A DNA stretch of 64,000 bases from Proteiniphilum sp. (GCA_015478855.1 JADMKJ010000021.1:109495-173494); one strand, 5' to 3'. Numbered from the stretch's first letter, positions 26,254-35,488 are shown. Numbers and translations: made by a program. The notes: a model not told the origin generated them from the letters alone.

Positions 26254-28062
26254 ATGGATACTTTTATTGTTTCAGCAAGAAAATACAGGCCTGCCACATT
26301 CCGTTCAGTAGTGGGACAGGAAGCACTTACCACCACACTGAAAAACGCTATAGCAGGGAATAAACTTGCACATGCTTATCTCTTCAGTGGTCCGCGTGGT
26401 GTGGGGAAGACCACCTGTGCCCGTATTTTTGCGAAAACAATCAACTGTCTCACTCCCCTGCATGATCATGAAGCGTGCAATGCATGTGAATCGTGTGTGG
26501 CTTTCAACGAGCAACGCTCCTACAATATCCACGAGCTTGATGCCGCCTCTAATAACGGTGTGGATGATATACGCTCATTAATTGACCAGGTGCGTGTACC
26601 ACCACAGATTGGCAAATTCAAGGTTTATATCATCGATGAGGTGCACATGCTCTCACAGTCGGCATTCAATTCATTTCTAAAAACGCTCGAGGAGCCTCCT
26701 GCACATGCGATCTTCATCCTCGCCACAACTGAAAAGCATAAGATCATACCCACCATTCTGTCGCGTTGTCAGGTGTATGACTTCAATCGTATCAACATCG
26801 GTGATATAGTAGCACATCTGCAGTATGTGGCAAAGGAGGAAGGAGTGGAGACCGAACCGGAAGCGCTCAACATCATCGCACAAAAAGCGGACGGAGGGAT
26901 GCGTGATGCACTCTCCATCTTTGATCAGACGGTGAGCTATACGGGAGGAAACATCACCTACAAGGCTGTCATCGAAAACCTGAATGTACTCGATTACGAA
27001 TATTATTTCCAGTTGTCTGATGCGATCCTTGGAGGCAATGTGGTGGAATGTCTGCTGATCCTGAATGAGATCCTCAACAGAGGGTTTGAAGGACAATACA
27101 TTATCAGCGGCATTGCGTCTCATTTTCGTGATCTTCTGGTTTGCAAGGACTCCGCAACAGCAACGCTTTTTCAGGTGGGAGCGACTATTCGCGAACGATA
27201 TATAGAGATGGCAAAAAAGTGCAGCAATCACCTATTATATGAGGCTATAGGCATTGCCAATGATTGCGATTTGAACTACCGCCTCAGCAAGAACAAACGT
27301 CTTCTGCTGGAGCTGACCCTTATTCGTTTATGCCAGCTGCAGGAGACGCCGGCAATGGTGACAGAGAAAAAAAAAACGGCCATTAAGCCGATAGACGCAG
27401 AGAAAGGAAAAAGTGAAAGTGCGGTTGTTAAAAAAGAAAAGCCCCAACAGGAGCATCCACCACATAAGAGCGCTATAACAGATCAGCCAGAAACCACTGA
27501 AAAGGCTGTAGCAACAGCTCCTTCCACTGCTGCAGAAGAGCCACAAAAACCTCACAGCAAATCTGTAAAACCGGAAAACGCTGAAAAGCTAAAAAAGAAG
27601 AGCATCTCCATTTCAGGTATGGGCATCTCTCTCTCATCACTCACAAACGAACAGAAAAGTGATAACATTGTATCCGAGCCGGATGCAGAGATACACGGCT
27701 CCAACCTCTTCACCGAGGAGGAGTTGATTTCTGTCTGGAATGAATACAGCCGGAAACTGAAAAAAGAGAAACTGCTCAAAAATACGATGTCGCTCTATCT
27801 CCCTAAAATGGTGAGTGATGTGCTTTTTGAGGTGGAGGTAAACTCAGAGATCAACAAGCAGTACCTCACAGATAACAGTTATGCTATTCTTACCTATCTC
27901 CGGGAAAAACTACAGAACGGGGATATCACCATGATCATAAAAATAGCGGAAGGAAATGCGATCAAGAAAGCACTCACCTCCCGTGAGATATTTGATGAGA
28001 TGGCAGAAAAAAACCCTGCACTCCTGAAGCTCTCCGATGAATTCGGACTGGAATTGAGCTGA
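26254..28062 (+). CDS. dnaX: DNA polymerase III subunits gamma/tau
   Basis: Clamp loader ATPase, 602 residues from MDTFIVSARKYRP. Walker A GPRGVGKTT lies near residue 45, four zinc-binding cysteines occur at about 62-80 (NCLTPLHDHEACNACESC), Walker B is IIDEVHML, and sensor 1 is LATTEKHK. After domain III (to about 365) comes a long Lys/Glu/Pro/Ala-rich linker (about 370-450), then a tau-like C-terminal domain. No programmed frameshift signal was sought beyond the A-rich run near 27368 (gagaaaaaaaaaacgg), which could allow slippage to make a short gamma form; this is only a possibility. Confidence 0.93.
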   Translation: MDTFIVSARKYRPATFRSVVGQEALTTTLKNAIAGNKLAHAYLFSGPRGVGKTTCARIFAKTINCLTPLHDHEACNACESCVAFNEQRSYNIHELDAASNNGVDDIRSLIDQVRVPPQIGKFKVYIIDEVHMLSQSAFNSFLKTLEEPPAHAIFILATTEKHKIIPTILSRCQVYDFNRINIGDIVAHLQYVAKEEGVETEPEALNIIAQKADGGMRDALSIFDQTVSYTGGNITYKAVIENLNVLDYEYYFQLSDAILGGNVVECLLILNEILNRGFEGQYIISGIASHFRDLLVCKDSATATLFQVGATIRERYIEMAKKCSNHLLYEAIGIANDCDLNYRLSKNKRLLLELTLIRLCQLQETPAMVTEKKKTAIKPIDAEKGKSESAVVKKEKPQQEHPPHKSAITDQPETTEKAVATAPSTAAEEPQKPHSKSVKPENAEKLKKKSISISGMGISLSSLTNEQKSDNIVSEPDAEIHGSNLFTEEELISVWNEYSRKLKKEKLLKNTMSLYLPKMVSDVLFEVEVNSEINKQYLTDNSYAILTYLREKLQNGDITMIIKIAEGNAIKKALTSREIFDEMAEKNPALLKLSDEFGLELS

Positions 28063-28065
28063 TTG

Positions 28066-28176
28066 CTAGCTGTTGAACAGGGGCCACGCAGGATCATCTC
28101 TCCTGGCTTCCTTCATCAACCTCTTCAGCTCAATGGCTTTACCCGGATGATGGTTGATCAGATCGTTGTGATCAGT
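28066..28176 (-). pseudogene. 3' relic of a sulfatase gene
   Basis: On the minus strand an open stretch of 36 codons ends ...PGKAIELKRLMKEARR followed by DDPAWPLFNS and TAG. It closely resembles the C-terminal end of family S1 arylsulfatases (pattern N-L-x-x-x-HP-x-K-x-x-EL-K-x-LM-x-x-AR...WPLF). An in-frame TAA precedes it directly and nothing of the catalytic domain (CxPSR) remains, so only the last part of the gene survives. It lies between convergent-looking but complete genes dnaX and M15. Confidence 0.6.
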
Positions 28177-28266
28177 TTATTTATCATACTTATACGAATA
28201 TCAGTAAATTTTTCTGCCATAGGTTACTTTTAGAACACCCCATTTTCCACAAAGATAAAAAACAAT

Positions 28267-28274
28267 TACTTTTG
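28267..28274 (+). promoter_or_regulatory. -7 box for the M15 peptidase gene
   Basis: TACTTTTG fits TAnnTTTG, 20 nt before the start at 28294. A minus-strand TATCTTTG at 28250-28257 lies back to back with it and may be the relic promoter of lost sequence. Confidence 0.45.
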
Positions 28275-28293
28275 TTCCTAAATAACTCATCGG

Positions 28294-28953
28294 ATGAAAA
28301 TCTTACCATTGCTTTTTTCAATACTTATCTGCGTGAGCGCCTGTGATGAGAACAAAAAACAAGACCAACCACCACGTGAGGCCGGTGAGACCGTAGTGAT
28401 GGCGGAGTCGGTCAGCGCAGATACAATCATCGATGCTGAATACACCTTCGATGAGGCGGTAATGGGGACAAAAGCACCACAAAGTATCATCGATCAGCTG
28501 GAACTGTTCGATGTGGTCTATCACTCTACTGATGGACAAATCCATAAAGGTCAGATCCTCTCAAACAAAAAAATTGCTGAAGAGATCAGGGAGCTCTTCC
28601 TGTTTATGCTGAATGAGGCGTTTGTGGTGGAAAAAGCCGTACCCATTGTGAGATACAACTGGAACGACAGTCTCTCCATGGCAGATAACAACAGCTACAG
28701 TTTTTGTTTTCGCAATATTGGCTACTCCAAACATGCAAGCGGAATGGCTATCGATATCAACCCCCTATTCAACCCGTTACGCTGGAAGAAAGAGTACAAG
28801 CCTAACCAACCCGAAGGAGCAGTGTCTGATACCACCGTGAATGGCACCTTGCACCCTTCGCATCCGGTGGTGGAAGCATTTAGGAAAAAAGGATTCCGCT
28901 GGGGACATACCTTCTCGAAATATTATGATGACCATCATTTTGAGAAAAATTAG
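28294..28953 (+). CDS. M15 family metallopeptidase (VanY-like) lipoprotein
   Basis: 219 residues. The lipoprotein signal ends ILICVSACDEN (C17). The catalytic domain (about 75-219) has the zinc motif SKHASGMAIDINP (His and Asp ligands) and the C-terminal WGHTFSKYYDDHHFE (His ligand), as in M15C D-alanyl-D-alanine carboxypeptidases. It likely trims peptidoglycan stem peptides in the periplasm. Its stop lies 4 nt from the convergent comM stop. Confidence 0.85.
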   Translation: MKILPLLFSILICVSACDENKKQDQPPREAGETVVMAESVSADTIIDAEYTFDEAVMGTKAPQSIIDQLELFDVVYHSTDGQIHKGQILSNKKIAEEIRELFLFMLNEAFVVEKAVPIVRYNWNDSLSMADNNSYSFCFRNIGYSKHASGMAIDINPLFNPLRWKKEYKPNQPEGAVSDTTVNGTLHPSHPVVEAFRKKGFRWGHTFSKYYDDHHFEKN

Positions 28954-28957
28954 AAGG

Positions 28958-30496
28958 CTATCTTGCCCAGCTCTCCCTGTCGAGATTACGGTAATTGATC
29001 GCTTCAGCCAGATGAGCCGGTTGTATCATATCACTTTCATCGAGGTCGGCAATGGTACGTGATACTTTGAGGATACGGTTATAAGCCCGTGCCGAGAGAC
29101 AGAGACGTTCCATGGCTGTTTTTAACAACTTCAACCCCGTTTCGTCAGGTGAGGCATACTTATATAGCATCTTGCTGCTCATGTGGGCATTACAATATAC
29201 ACCCTTCACTTTTTTAAAGCGACGCAACTGTATCCCGCGTGCCCTCACCACCCTTCTGCTGATATCTGCACTCTGCTCTGCAGGATTGCTGTCCGATATT
29301 TTATCAAAGGGAACAGGCACAATCTCTATCTGAATGTCAATTCTATCGAGCAGAGGACCGGAGATCCTGTTGAGGTACTTCTGAACTGCACCCGGTGCAC
29401 AGACACACATCTTTTCAGGATGATTGTGATAACCACAGGGGCATGGGTTCATTGCCGCAACAAGCATGAAGCTGGCAGGATAATCCACACTGAACCTGGC
29501 ACGGGAGATGGTGATTTTCCGGTCCTCGAGTGGCTGGCGCATCACCTCGAGTACATTCCGGCTGAACTCAGGGAGCTCATCCAGGAACAGAACACCATTA
29601 TGTGCAAGGCTTATCTCGCCCGGTTGTGGATAGGAACCGCCGCCTACCATAGCAATATCACTTATTGTGTGATGAGGTGCTCTGAACGGACGTGTGGTCA
29701 TCAAAGACTGATTGAGCTCTTTTCTGCCGGCGACACTGTGAATTTTGGTAGTCTCCAGTGCTTCCTCCAGCGTGAATGGTGGCAGAACAGACGGCATCCT
29801 CTTGGCCATCATAGACTTACCCGATCCCGGGGGCCCCACCATGATAATATTATGTCCTCCTGCTGCAGCCACCTCCAGTGCCCGTTTCACATTTTCCTGC
29901 CCCTTTACCTCAGAAAAATCATACCCAAAGGAGGATCGAAGGTCCAGGAACTCACGTTGTATATCTACAACAGTAGCCTTGAGTCGATGCTCTTCACTAA
30001 AGAAAGCAACCACATCGCGAATATGATTTACTCCGTATACCTCTATCCCCTCTACCACTGCAGCTTCTCTGGCGTTTGCGGAGGGGAGAAGGAACCCTTT
30101 AAAGCCGTTCTCCTTTGCCATGACTGCAATGGATAACGCTCCTCTTAAGGGAAGAATGGAGCCGTCGAGTGACAACTCACCCATAATGAGAAAATCGTTT
30201 AGTTTGTGAGTCCGGATAGACCCTGAAGCAGCAAGAATGCCCACAGCTAATGGCAGATCGTATGCCGATCCCTCCTTACGGATATCGGCAGGAGACATGT
30301 TGATAACAATTTGCTGACGTGGAAATTTAAGGCCATTTACCTCCAGGGCAGAGACAATCCTCTCATGGCTCTCTTTTATAGATGTATCCGGTAATCCAAC
30401 CAATAGAAACCGAATACCTCTTGAACAGTTGACTTCAATAGTGATGAGCGTGGCATTGATCCCTTGTACAGCCGCACCAAATACCTTGACCAGCAT
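28958..30496 (-). CDS. comM: YifB/ComM family Mg chelatase-like AAA+ ATPase
   Basis: 512 residues, the usual length. The N-terminal Lon-protease-like fold domain (about 1-170) is followed by the AAA+ module with Walker A GPPGSGKSMMAKR near 220, Walker B FLDELPEF, and the family signature MNPCPCGYHNHPEKMCVC, then the C-terminal Mg chelatase-related helical domain (RAYNRILKVSRTIADL). ComM homologues promote branch migration during natural transformation; that role is demonstrated in other phyla and only assumed here. Confidence 0.93.
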   Translation of the reverse strand: MLVKVFGAAVQGINATLITIEVNCSRGIRFLLVGLPDTSIKESHERIVSALEVNGLKFPRQQIVINMSPADIRKEGSAYDLPLAVGILAASGSIRTHKLNDFLIMGELSLDGSILPLRGALSIAVMAKENGFKGFLLPSANAREAAVVEGIEVYGVNHIRDVVAFFSEEHRLKATVVDIQREFLDLRSSFGYDFSEVKGQENVKRALEVAAAGGHNIIMVGPPGSGKSMMAKRMPSVLPPFTLEEALETTKIHSVAGRKELNQSLMTTRPFRAPHHTISDIAMVGGGSYPQPGEISLAHNGVLFLDELPEFSRNVLEVMRQPLEDRKITISRARFSVDYPASFMLVAAMNPCPCGYHNHPEKMCVCAPGAVQKYLNRISGPLLDRIDIQIEIVPVPFDKISDSNPAEQSADISRRVVRARGIQLRRFKKVKGVYCNAHMSSKMLYKYASPDETGLKLLKTAMERLCLSARAYNRILKVSRTIADLDESDMIQPAHLAEAINYRNLDRESWAR

Positions 30497-30517
30497 GTAA
30501 CTACGTTTTTATTACAC

Positions 30518-31636
30518 CTAATTCTCAGCAGCATTGCCAATCATGTCCGCTACTCCCTGAGAAGGGATATTACGGACCTGAATGTTTCCGTCAGGAGCTA
30601 TCAGAATATTGAAAGGAATGTATTGGACATTAAAGGCATCCACAACATCTGATCCCCAGCTTCTCTTTTCAGGAACTACGATCCAGGGTATTGAATCATT
30701 TTCTGTATAGTCAGCAGGATAGATGTCAGAATCAATATAGACGGTTACAAACTCCACACTGTCCTTATTCACTTCCGCATAAACGTTGCGCAGCAGTTTC
30801 ACTGTTTCACGTGATTCGACACCAGCCATAGAGATAAAAGAGAGAAGCAGATATTTCCCCTTAAAATCATGAGAGTAGATTTCCTCTCCTTCTTTATCCG
30901 TCAACTTAAAATAAGGCATCCTGGCACCTTCCGCAGAACGGCTTATTTTTTCAGAATAAAATTTCAATCGTGCGGCATACTGTGTTTTGGCAATATCACC
31001 CTGGAGATATCCCAAAACCCTTTCCAGTGCGCGGGGATTGTCGCTGTTCATGAAAAAATTATTGATCAGTATAAGGCTTGACATTTTAGCAGCATTCGTC
31101 TTGATAAACTCCTCCGCCCTCTGCGTCAGTTCATGATTGAGCACGTTCAGCTTTGACATCTCATCATGTCCTGCCAATGGCTGATTCATGATAGTATCAG
31201 ACTCAATATTTTGCTGCAAGTTTATAAACAACTGGCCGCGTTGTTTGAGCAGCTCCTCATTGTCTGTCTTGAATGCAGACAGATCGTTATTAATCTCATT
31301 TCCATCTACTTTTATCAAATCGGGCAACTGTGCGTCACCCTTTACCGTCAGTTTCTCACTTTTATCCGCGAAAACTACCACTGCACTCTCATAATTATTT
31401 AAATATAATGAAAAAGTGGTGAGCGTATCAATATTGGTAGTGTAATTAAATCTCCCTTTACTGTCTACAGAGATCGTATCAATGGCAAGAGTATCGCCTG
31501 ACAAATAAGATGCCAGTATATAGGGGTATTCCAGATTGGATATTCTACCCTTGATTAATGCTCCCTCCTCACTATTGCAAGATATAACTACCCACAAGAT
31601 GAAAAGGAAAATCACTATTTTAGCACACTTTACCAT
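30518..31636 (-). CDS. DUF4369 / TlpA-like lipoprotein lacking CxxC
   Basis: 372 residues. The lipoprotein signal ends ILWVVISCNSE (C20). A DUF4369 domain (about 25-120: IKGRISNLEYPYILASYLSGDTL) is followed by a helical stretch and a thioredoxin-like domain from about 235 (MPYFKLTDKEG, FKGKYLLLSFISMAGVESRE). The CxxC site reads MAGVES and there are no cysteines in the mature thioredoxin domain, so it should be redox inactive. Same general architecture as Bacteroidales TlpA proteins. It has a well-formed promoter of its own. Confidence 0.8.
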   Translation of the reverse strand: MVKCAKIVIFLFILWVVISCNSEEGALIKGRISNLEYPYILASYLSGDTLAIDTISVDSKGRFNYTTNIDTLTTFSLYLNNYESAVVVFADKSEKLTVKGDAQLPDLIKVDGNEINNDLSAFKTDNEELLKQRGQLFINLQQNIESDTIMNQPLAGHDEMSKLNVLNHELTQRAEEFIKTNAAKMSSLILINNFFMNSDNPRALERVLGYLQGDIAKTQYAARLKFYSEKISRSAEGARMPYFKLTDKEGEEIYSHDFKGKYLLLSFISMAGVESRETVKLLRNVYAEVNKDSVEFVTVYIDSDIYPADYTENDSIPWIVVPEKRSWGSDVVDAFNVQYIPFNILIAPDGNIQVRNIPSQGVADMIGNAAEN

Positions 31637-31717
31637 AGATAACCAGACGTTTTATTCGGGATTATTTAGAGTTTAATCTCTTTTTTCCTCTTTATTCAAC
31701 TCAACTTTCCAAGAGTA

Positions 31718-31748
31718 CAAAGGTATCTATATTTTTTAAATATTCAAA
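31718..31748 (-). promoter_or_regulatory. Promoter of the DUF4369/TlpA-like gene
   Basis: Minus strand: -33 TTTG at 31748-31745, a 19-nt spacer, -7 TACCTTTG at 31725-31718. Full match to the Bacteroidota consensus. Confidence 0.7.
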
Positions 31749-31828
31749 CATATTCACATTTTTTATCGTTTTTATGATTCTCATTATTTTTGAAGGGTGG
31801 AATAAGGGAGAAAGTGAAATAAAATTGT

Positions 31829-31836
31829 TAATTTTG
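31829..31836 (+). promoter_or_regulatory. -7 box for the glycosyltransferase gene
   Basis: TAATTTTG fits TAnnTTTG, 26 nt before the ATG at 31862. Confidence 0.45.
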
Positions 31837-31861
31837 CCCTGTTCAAATAAAGATCCAATCT

Positions 31862-32851
31862 ATGTTTTTCTCTGTCATTATTCCACTCTACAACCGTCCC
31901 GATGAATTGGACGAACTGTTAGCCAGCCTCGTCAGGCAGACAGATATGCGGTTTGAGGTAATCATCGCAGAGGATGGATCTTTTAAAAAGAGTGATGTTG
32001 TGGTAGAGAATTACCGCGAAAAGCTTTCGCTCACCTATTTTGAAAAGCCCAATTCCGGTCCCGGGCTCTCCAGAAATGAAGGAGCTGCAAGAGCGAGATA
32101 TGATTACCTCATTTTCTTCGATTCCGATTGTATCATCCCGCCAAACTACATCGAAAATGTCTCCCATTTTCTCAATGATCACTATGTGGATGCTTACGGA
32201 GGGCCCGATGCGGCTTTACCCTCATTTACCACTGTACAGAAAGCGATCAATTACGCCATGACCTCTTTCTTCACCACCGGCGGTATCCGTGGAGGAAAGA
32301 AGTCGATGGAGCGGTTCCATCCCCGCAGCTTCAACCTGGGTGTTTCCAGAGAAGCATTCAACAAGGTAGGTGGTTATGGCACTATGCGCTTTGGTGAGGA
32401 TATTGATTTTAGTCTGCGGCTGATAAAGAAAGGCTTCAGCACAGCACTGATTCCTGAAGCTTATGTCTACCATAAACGGAGGTCCACTTTCAAACAATTT
32501 TTCAGGCAGGTCTACAACTCAGGTGTCGCCCGCATCAACCTGCATCTGGCACATCCCGGTTCTCTCAGGGTGGTGCATACCCTTCCTGCGCTATTTGTGA
32601 CCGTGATGGTAATGACCGCTATCTTCTCTGTTTTTCTCCCACTCCTTCTGGCCATCCCGGTGCTATACAGTCTGATTCTGTTCATTGACTCTCTTAGAAA
32701 AAACCGCTCTGCAAAGGTGGCGCTCTGCAGCATCGGAGCAGCCTGGGTACAATTGAGTGGCTACGGGTGTGGTTTCCTGACAGCAGCATGGAAGCGCCTT
32801 GTCCTGAAACAAGATGCATTCAATGCATTTGAAAAAAAGTTTTACGATTAG
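31862..32851 (+). CDS. Glycosyltransferase family 2, membrane associated
   Basis: 329 residues. A GT-A domain (about 1-225) with SVIIPLYNRPDELDELLASL, EDGS, the metal-binding DSD motif (FFDSDCIIPPNY) and GEDIDFSLRL; two hydrophobic segments near 240-290 (LFVTVMVMTAIFSVFLPLLLAIPVLYSL) anchor it in the inner membrane. It transfers a sugar from a nucleotide donor; acceptor unknown, perhaps a surface glycan. It stands alone and its stop overlaps the upp stop by 4 bp (32848-32851) on the other strand. Confidence 0.88.
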   Translation: MFFSVIIPLYNRPDELDELLASLVRQTDMRFEVIIAEDGSFKKSDVVVENYREKLSLTYFEKPNSGPGLSRNEGAARARYDYLIFFDSDCIIPPNYIENVSHFLNDHYVDAYGGPDAALPSFTTVQKAINYAMTSFFTTGGIRGGKKSMERFHPRSFNLGVSREAFNKVGGYGTMRFGEDIDFSLRLIKKGFSTALIPEAYVYHKRRSTFKQFFRQVYNSGVARINLHLAHPGSLRVVHTLPALFVTVMVMTAIFSVFLPLLLAIPVLYSLILFIDSLRKNRSAKVALCSIGAAWVQLSGYGCGFLTAAWKRLVLKQDAFNAFEKKFYD

Positions 32852-33507
32852 AGCTTCTCACCGTAAGCCAGATCACCGGCATCTCCAATGCCGGGAACGA
32901 TATAAGAGGATTCATTTAAATCCGGATCGATGGCCGCAGCCCAGATTGTGGTTTTTGCATCGGGGAAATGCGCTCTACAGTAATCAACAGCCTGTCTGCT
33001 GGCAATGATTGTGGCAATATGGATATGTGACGGATTTCCCTTGGTAAGCAGTGCTCTGTATGTTAATTCCATACTTCCTCCCGTAGCCAGCATCGGATCG
33101 GTCAGAATAAGTGTTTTCCCATCGATTGATGGCGAAGCAATATATTCAATATGTATATCAAACGATTGATGACCTGTCTCTTTATACTTTCTGTATGCAG
33201 AGACAAAAGCATTGTCCGCTCCGTCAAAATAATTGAGCATGCCATGATGATAAGGAAGGCCTGCCCTCAGAATAGTACCAATCACAATCTCCTCATCTGG
33301 TATACTCACCTCTGCTAAATCGAGCGGTGTGGTCACTTCAATTTTTTTGTACTTTAATTTTTTACTGATTTCATACGCCATGATCTCACCGATACGCTCA
33401 ATGTTTCTACGAAAGCGAAGCCTGTCGTTTTGAATGGTGATATCCCGGATTTCACGGACATAAGAATTAAGTAATGAATTGGTTTCCGAAAAGTTATATA
33501 CTTCCAT
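32848..33507 (-). CDS. upp: Uracil phosphoribosyltransferase
   Basis: Salvages uracil to UMP with PRPP. 219 residues from MEVYNFSE at 33507; the longer in-frame start at 33618 lies beyond the -7 box and is not used. Seen: the GTILRAGLPYHHGML block, the PRPP-binding loop ILTDPMLATGGSM, and the uracil-binding C-terminus YIVPGIGDAGDLAYG. It is divergent from pckA and convergent with the glycosyltransferase, sharing overlapping stop codons. Confidence 0.95.
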   Translation of the reverse strand: MEVYNFSETNSLLNSYVREIRDITIQNDRLRFRRNIERIGEIMAYEISKKLKYKKIEVTTPLDLAEVSIPDEEIVIGTILRAGLPYHHGMLNYFDGADNAFVSAYRKYKETGHQSFDIHIEYIASPSIDGKTLILTDPMLATGGSMELTYRALLTKGNPSHIHIATIIASRQAVDYCRAHFPDAKTTIWAAAIDPDLNESSYIVPGIGDAGDLAYGEKL

Positions 33508-33544
33508 GTTTGCAGTTATAATACTTGTATCATCTTTCGGAAAA

Positions 33545-33552
33545 CAAAGGTA
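33545..33552 (-). promoter_or_regulatory. -7 box for upp
   Basis: TACCTTTG on the minus strand fits TAnnTTTG, 38 nt upstream of the start. A weak -33 (TTTA at 33575-33572) stands 19 nt further up. Confidence 0.55.
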
Positions 33553-33627
33553 GTGATTTTCCGCACTTTCGTAAACATAAACATCCTTTTTTTGTTGTAA
33601 ATAAGGTTTTCTGAACAAAAAACATAC

Positions 33628-33651
33628 AATTAAAGAAAAATTTCTTTAATT
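33628..33651. promoter_or_regulatory. Palindrome upstream of pckA, candidate operator
   Basis: AATTAAAG / CTTTAATT around AAAAATTT. 23 of 24 bases equal the core of the palindrome upstream of rex. It lies in a divergent intergenic region (upp / pckA), so it cannot be a terminator. It ends about 25 bp before the pckA -7 box. Confidence 0.6.
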
Positions 33652-33676
33652 CCTTTCCGGATTCAAGGAATTTGTC

Positions 33677-33684
33677 TATTTTTG
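33677..33684 (+). promoter_or_regulatory. -7 box for pckA
   Basis: TATTTTTG fits TAnnTTTG; leader about 65 nt to the ATG at 33755. The -33 position reads TTTC (33654-33657). Confidence 0.5.
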
Positions 33685-33754
33685 TAGGCCTGTTTTAGGA
33701 TTTATCACAAACAAGTTTAGACAATCATTAATATTAAACCCAAAATTTTTCAAG

Positions 33755-35347
33755 ATGGCAAATTTAGATTTAAGCAAGTATGGCATTGTGGGCGATTTCG
33801 AGATCGTGCACAACCCCTCCTACGAGACGCTCTTTCAGGATGAGATGGATCCTGCGAATGAAGGATTCGAAAGAGCCAAACTAACCAAAACAGGCGCTAC
33901 AGCTGTTTCAACCGGAAAATTCACCGGCCGTTCTCCAAAGGACAAATATTTCGTGAAAGATGAGGTCACCAAAGATACACTCTGGTGGGACGGCACAATC
34001 AATCGTGATTGTTCAAAAGAGGCATTCGACTATTGCAAAGGTCGTGTAACAGAACAACTCTCCAAAGCCAAAAAAATATATGTAGTGGATACATTCTGCG
34101 GTACCAATGAAGATACACGCATGAAAGTACGCTTCATCATGGAAGTGGCATGGCAGGCACACTTTGTGACCAACATGTTCATCCGCCCTTCACACTACGA
34201 GCTGGCCAACTACGGCGAGCCTGATTTTGTAACCCTGAACGGTTCCAAAACAACCAACGACAAATGGCAGGAACACGGGTTGAACTCAGAAAACTTCACC
34301 CTCTTCGATCTGACTGAGAAAATGCAGGTGATCGGCGGTACATGGTACGGCGGTGAGATGAAAAAAGGCATCTTCGCCCTGATGAACTACTATCTGCCCT
34401 TGCGCGGTATTGCCTCTATGCACTGCTCTGCCAACGTAGGTAAAGAAGGTGACGTAGCTGTCTTCTTCGGATTATCGGGAACAGGTAAAACAACCCTTTC
34501 AGCCGACCCGAAACGTTACCTGATTGGTGACGACGAACATGGTTGGGATGATAACGGTGTATTCAACTACGAAGGTGGATGCTACGCGAAAACAGTCAAT
34601 CTGAGCGAAGAGAACGAGCCTGACATCTGGAGAGCGATCCGTCGTGATGCCCTTCTTGAGAACGTGGCCGTTGATGATGAAGGCAATATTGACTTCTCTG
34701 ATATCTCTGCAACCGAGAACACACGCGTTTCCTACCCTATCCACCATATCAGCAAGATTGTGCTTCCTTCACGTGCGGGACATGCCAAGAAAATCATCTA
34801 CCTATCGGCAGATGCATTCGGAGTATTGCCTCCTGTTTCCATCCTGGACGACAATCAGGCTCAGTACCATTTCCTTTGCGGATTCACCTCCAAGCTGGCC
34901 GGAACAGAACGCGGTATTACCGAACCACAGCCTTCTTTCTCTCCTGCTTTCGGTGAAGCATTCCTCACCGTTCATCCCACCATGTACGCACAGCGTCTGG
35001 CTGAGAAAATGAATGAGCATAACGCAAAAGCTTACCTGGTAAACACAGGCTGGAACGGAACAGGCAAACGTATCTCATTGAAAGATACACGTGCGATCAT
35101 CGATGCCATCCTCAACGGATCTATCGAAGAAGCAGAAACATTCCACGTGCCTGTGATGAACCTTACTGCCCCCGTGAAACTGAACGGTGTTTCAGATATC
35201 CTGGACCCGCGCAACACCTATGCAGACAAGAGCGAATGGGAAGCGAAAGCCAAAAAGCTGGCCGGCATGTACATCGAAAACTTCAAACAATATTGTGATA
35301 ACGATGCCGCTATTGCATTGATCCCTTCAGGACCACAAGTGGACTAA
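33755..35347 (+). CDS. pckA: ATP-dependent phosphoenolpyruvate carboxykinase
   Basis: 530 residues, the family length. Interconverts oxaloacetate and PEP; in saccharolytic Bacteroidota it usually runs toward oxaloacetate, fixing CO2 and making ATP on the way to succinate. Seen: the substrate site [11 protein letters not shown] near 56-66, [13 protein letters not shown]-loop [12 protein letters not shown] near 240, the kinase-2/metal motif [19 protein letters not shown], and the C-terminal [12 protein letters not shown] palindrome shared with rex precedes its promoter, suggesting redox-linked control. A terminator follows. Confidence 0.97.
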   Translation: MANLDLSKYGIVGDFEIVHNPSYETLFQDEMDPANEGFERAKLTKTGATAVSTGKFTGRSPKDKYFVKDEVTKDTLWWDGTINRDCSKEAFDYCKGRVTEQLSKAKKIYVVDTFCGTNEDTRMKVRFIMEVAWQAHFVTNMFIRPSHYELANYGEPDFVTLNGSKTTNDKWQEHGLNSENFTLFDLTEKMQVIGGTWYGGEMKKGIFALMNYYLPLRGIASMHCSANVGKEGDVAVFFGLSGTGKTTLSADPKRYLIGDDEHGWDDNGVFNYEGGCYAKTVNLSEENEPDIWRAIRRDALLENVAVDDEGNIDFSDISATENTRVSYPIHHISKIVLPSRAGHAKKIIYLSADAFGVLPPVSILDDNQAQYHFLCGFTSKLAGTERGITEPQPSFSPAFGEAFLTVHPTMYAQRLAEKMNEHNAKAYLVNTGWNGTGKRISLKDTRAIIDAILNGSIEEAETFHVPVMNLTAPVKLNGVSDILDPRNTYADKSEWEAKAKKLAGMYIENFKQYCDNDAAIALIPSGPQVD

Positions 35348-35373
35348 GAGATATCATTCCAATATACAATGAT

Positions 35374-35402
35374 GAGAGGCTGTCTTTTTAAGGCAGCCTC
35401 TC
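35374..35402 (+). terminator. Terminator of pckA
   Basis: GAGAGGCTG / CAGCCTCTC 9-bp stem, followed by TCTTTTG. Confidence 0.7.
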
Positions 35403-35443
35403 TCTTTTGTACTTTACCAGGTTGAAAAAGAGGGATAGAAAAA

Positions 35444-35465
35444 AATCCCGCATTTCAGCGGGATT
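35444..35465 (-). terminator. Terminator of the DUF1080 gene
   Basis: AATCCCGC / GCGGGATT with a 6-nt loop; on the minus strand it runs into seven T. The same stem sequence recurs at 36458-36482. Confidence 0.8.
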
Positions 35466-35488
35466 CATCAATAATCAATGACAGGGGG

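Noticed and set aside
29183..30136. A 317-codon plus-strand open frame opposite comM
   Set aside because: It lies entirely antisense to a well-supported gene, its protein is rich in His/Cys/Arg in a way typical of reverse-frame translation, and it has no domain or promoter.
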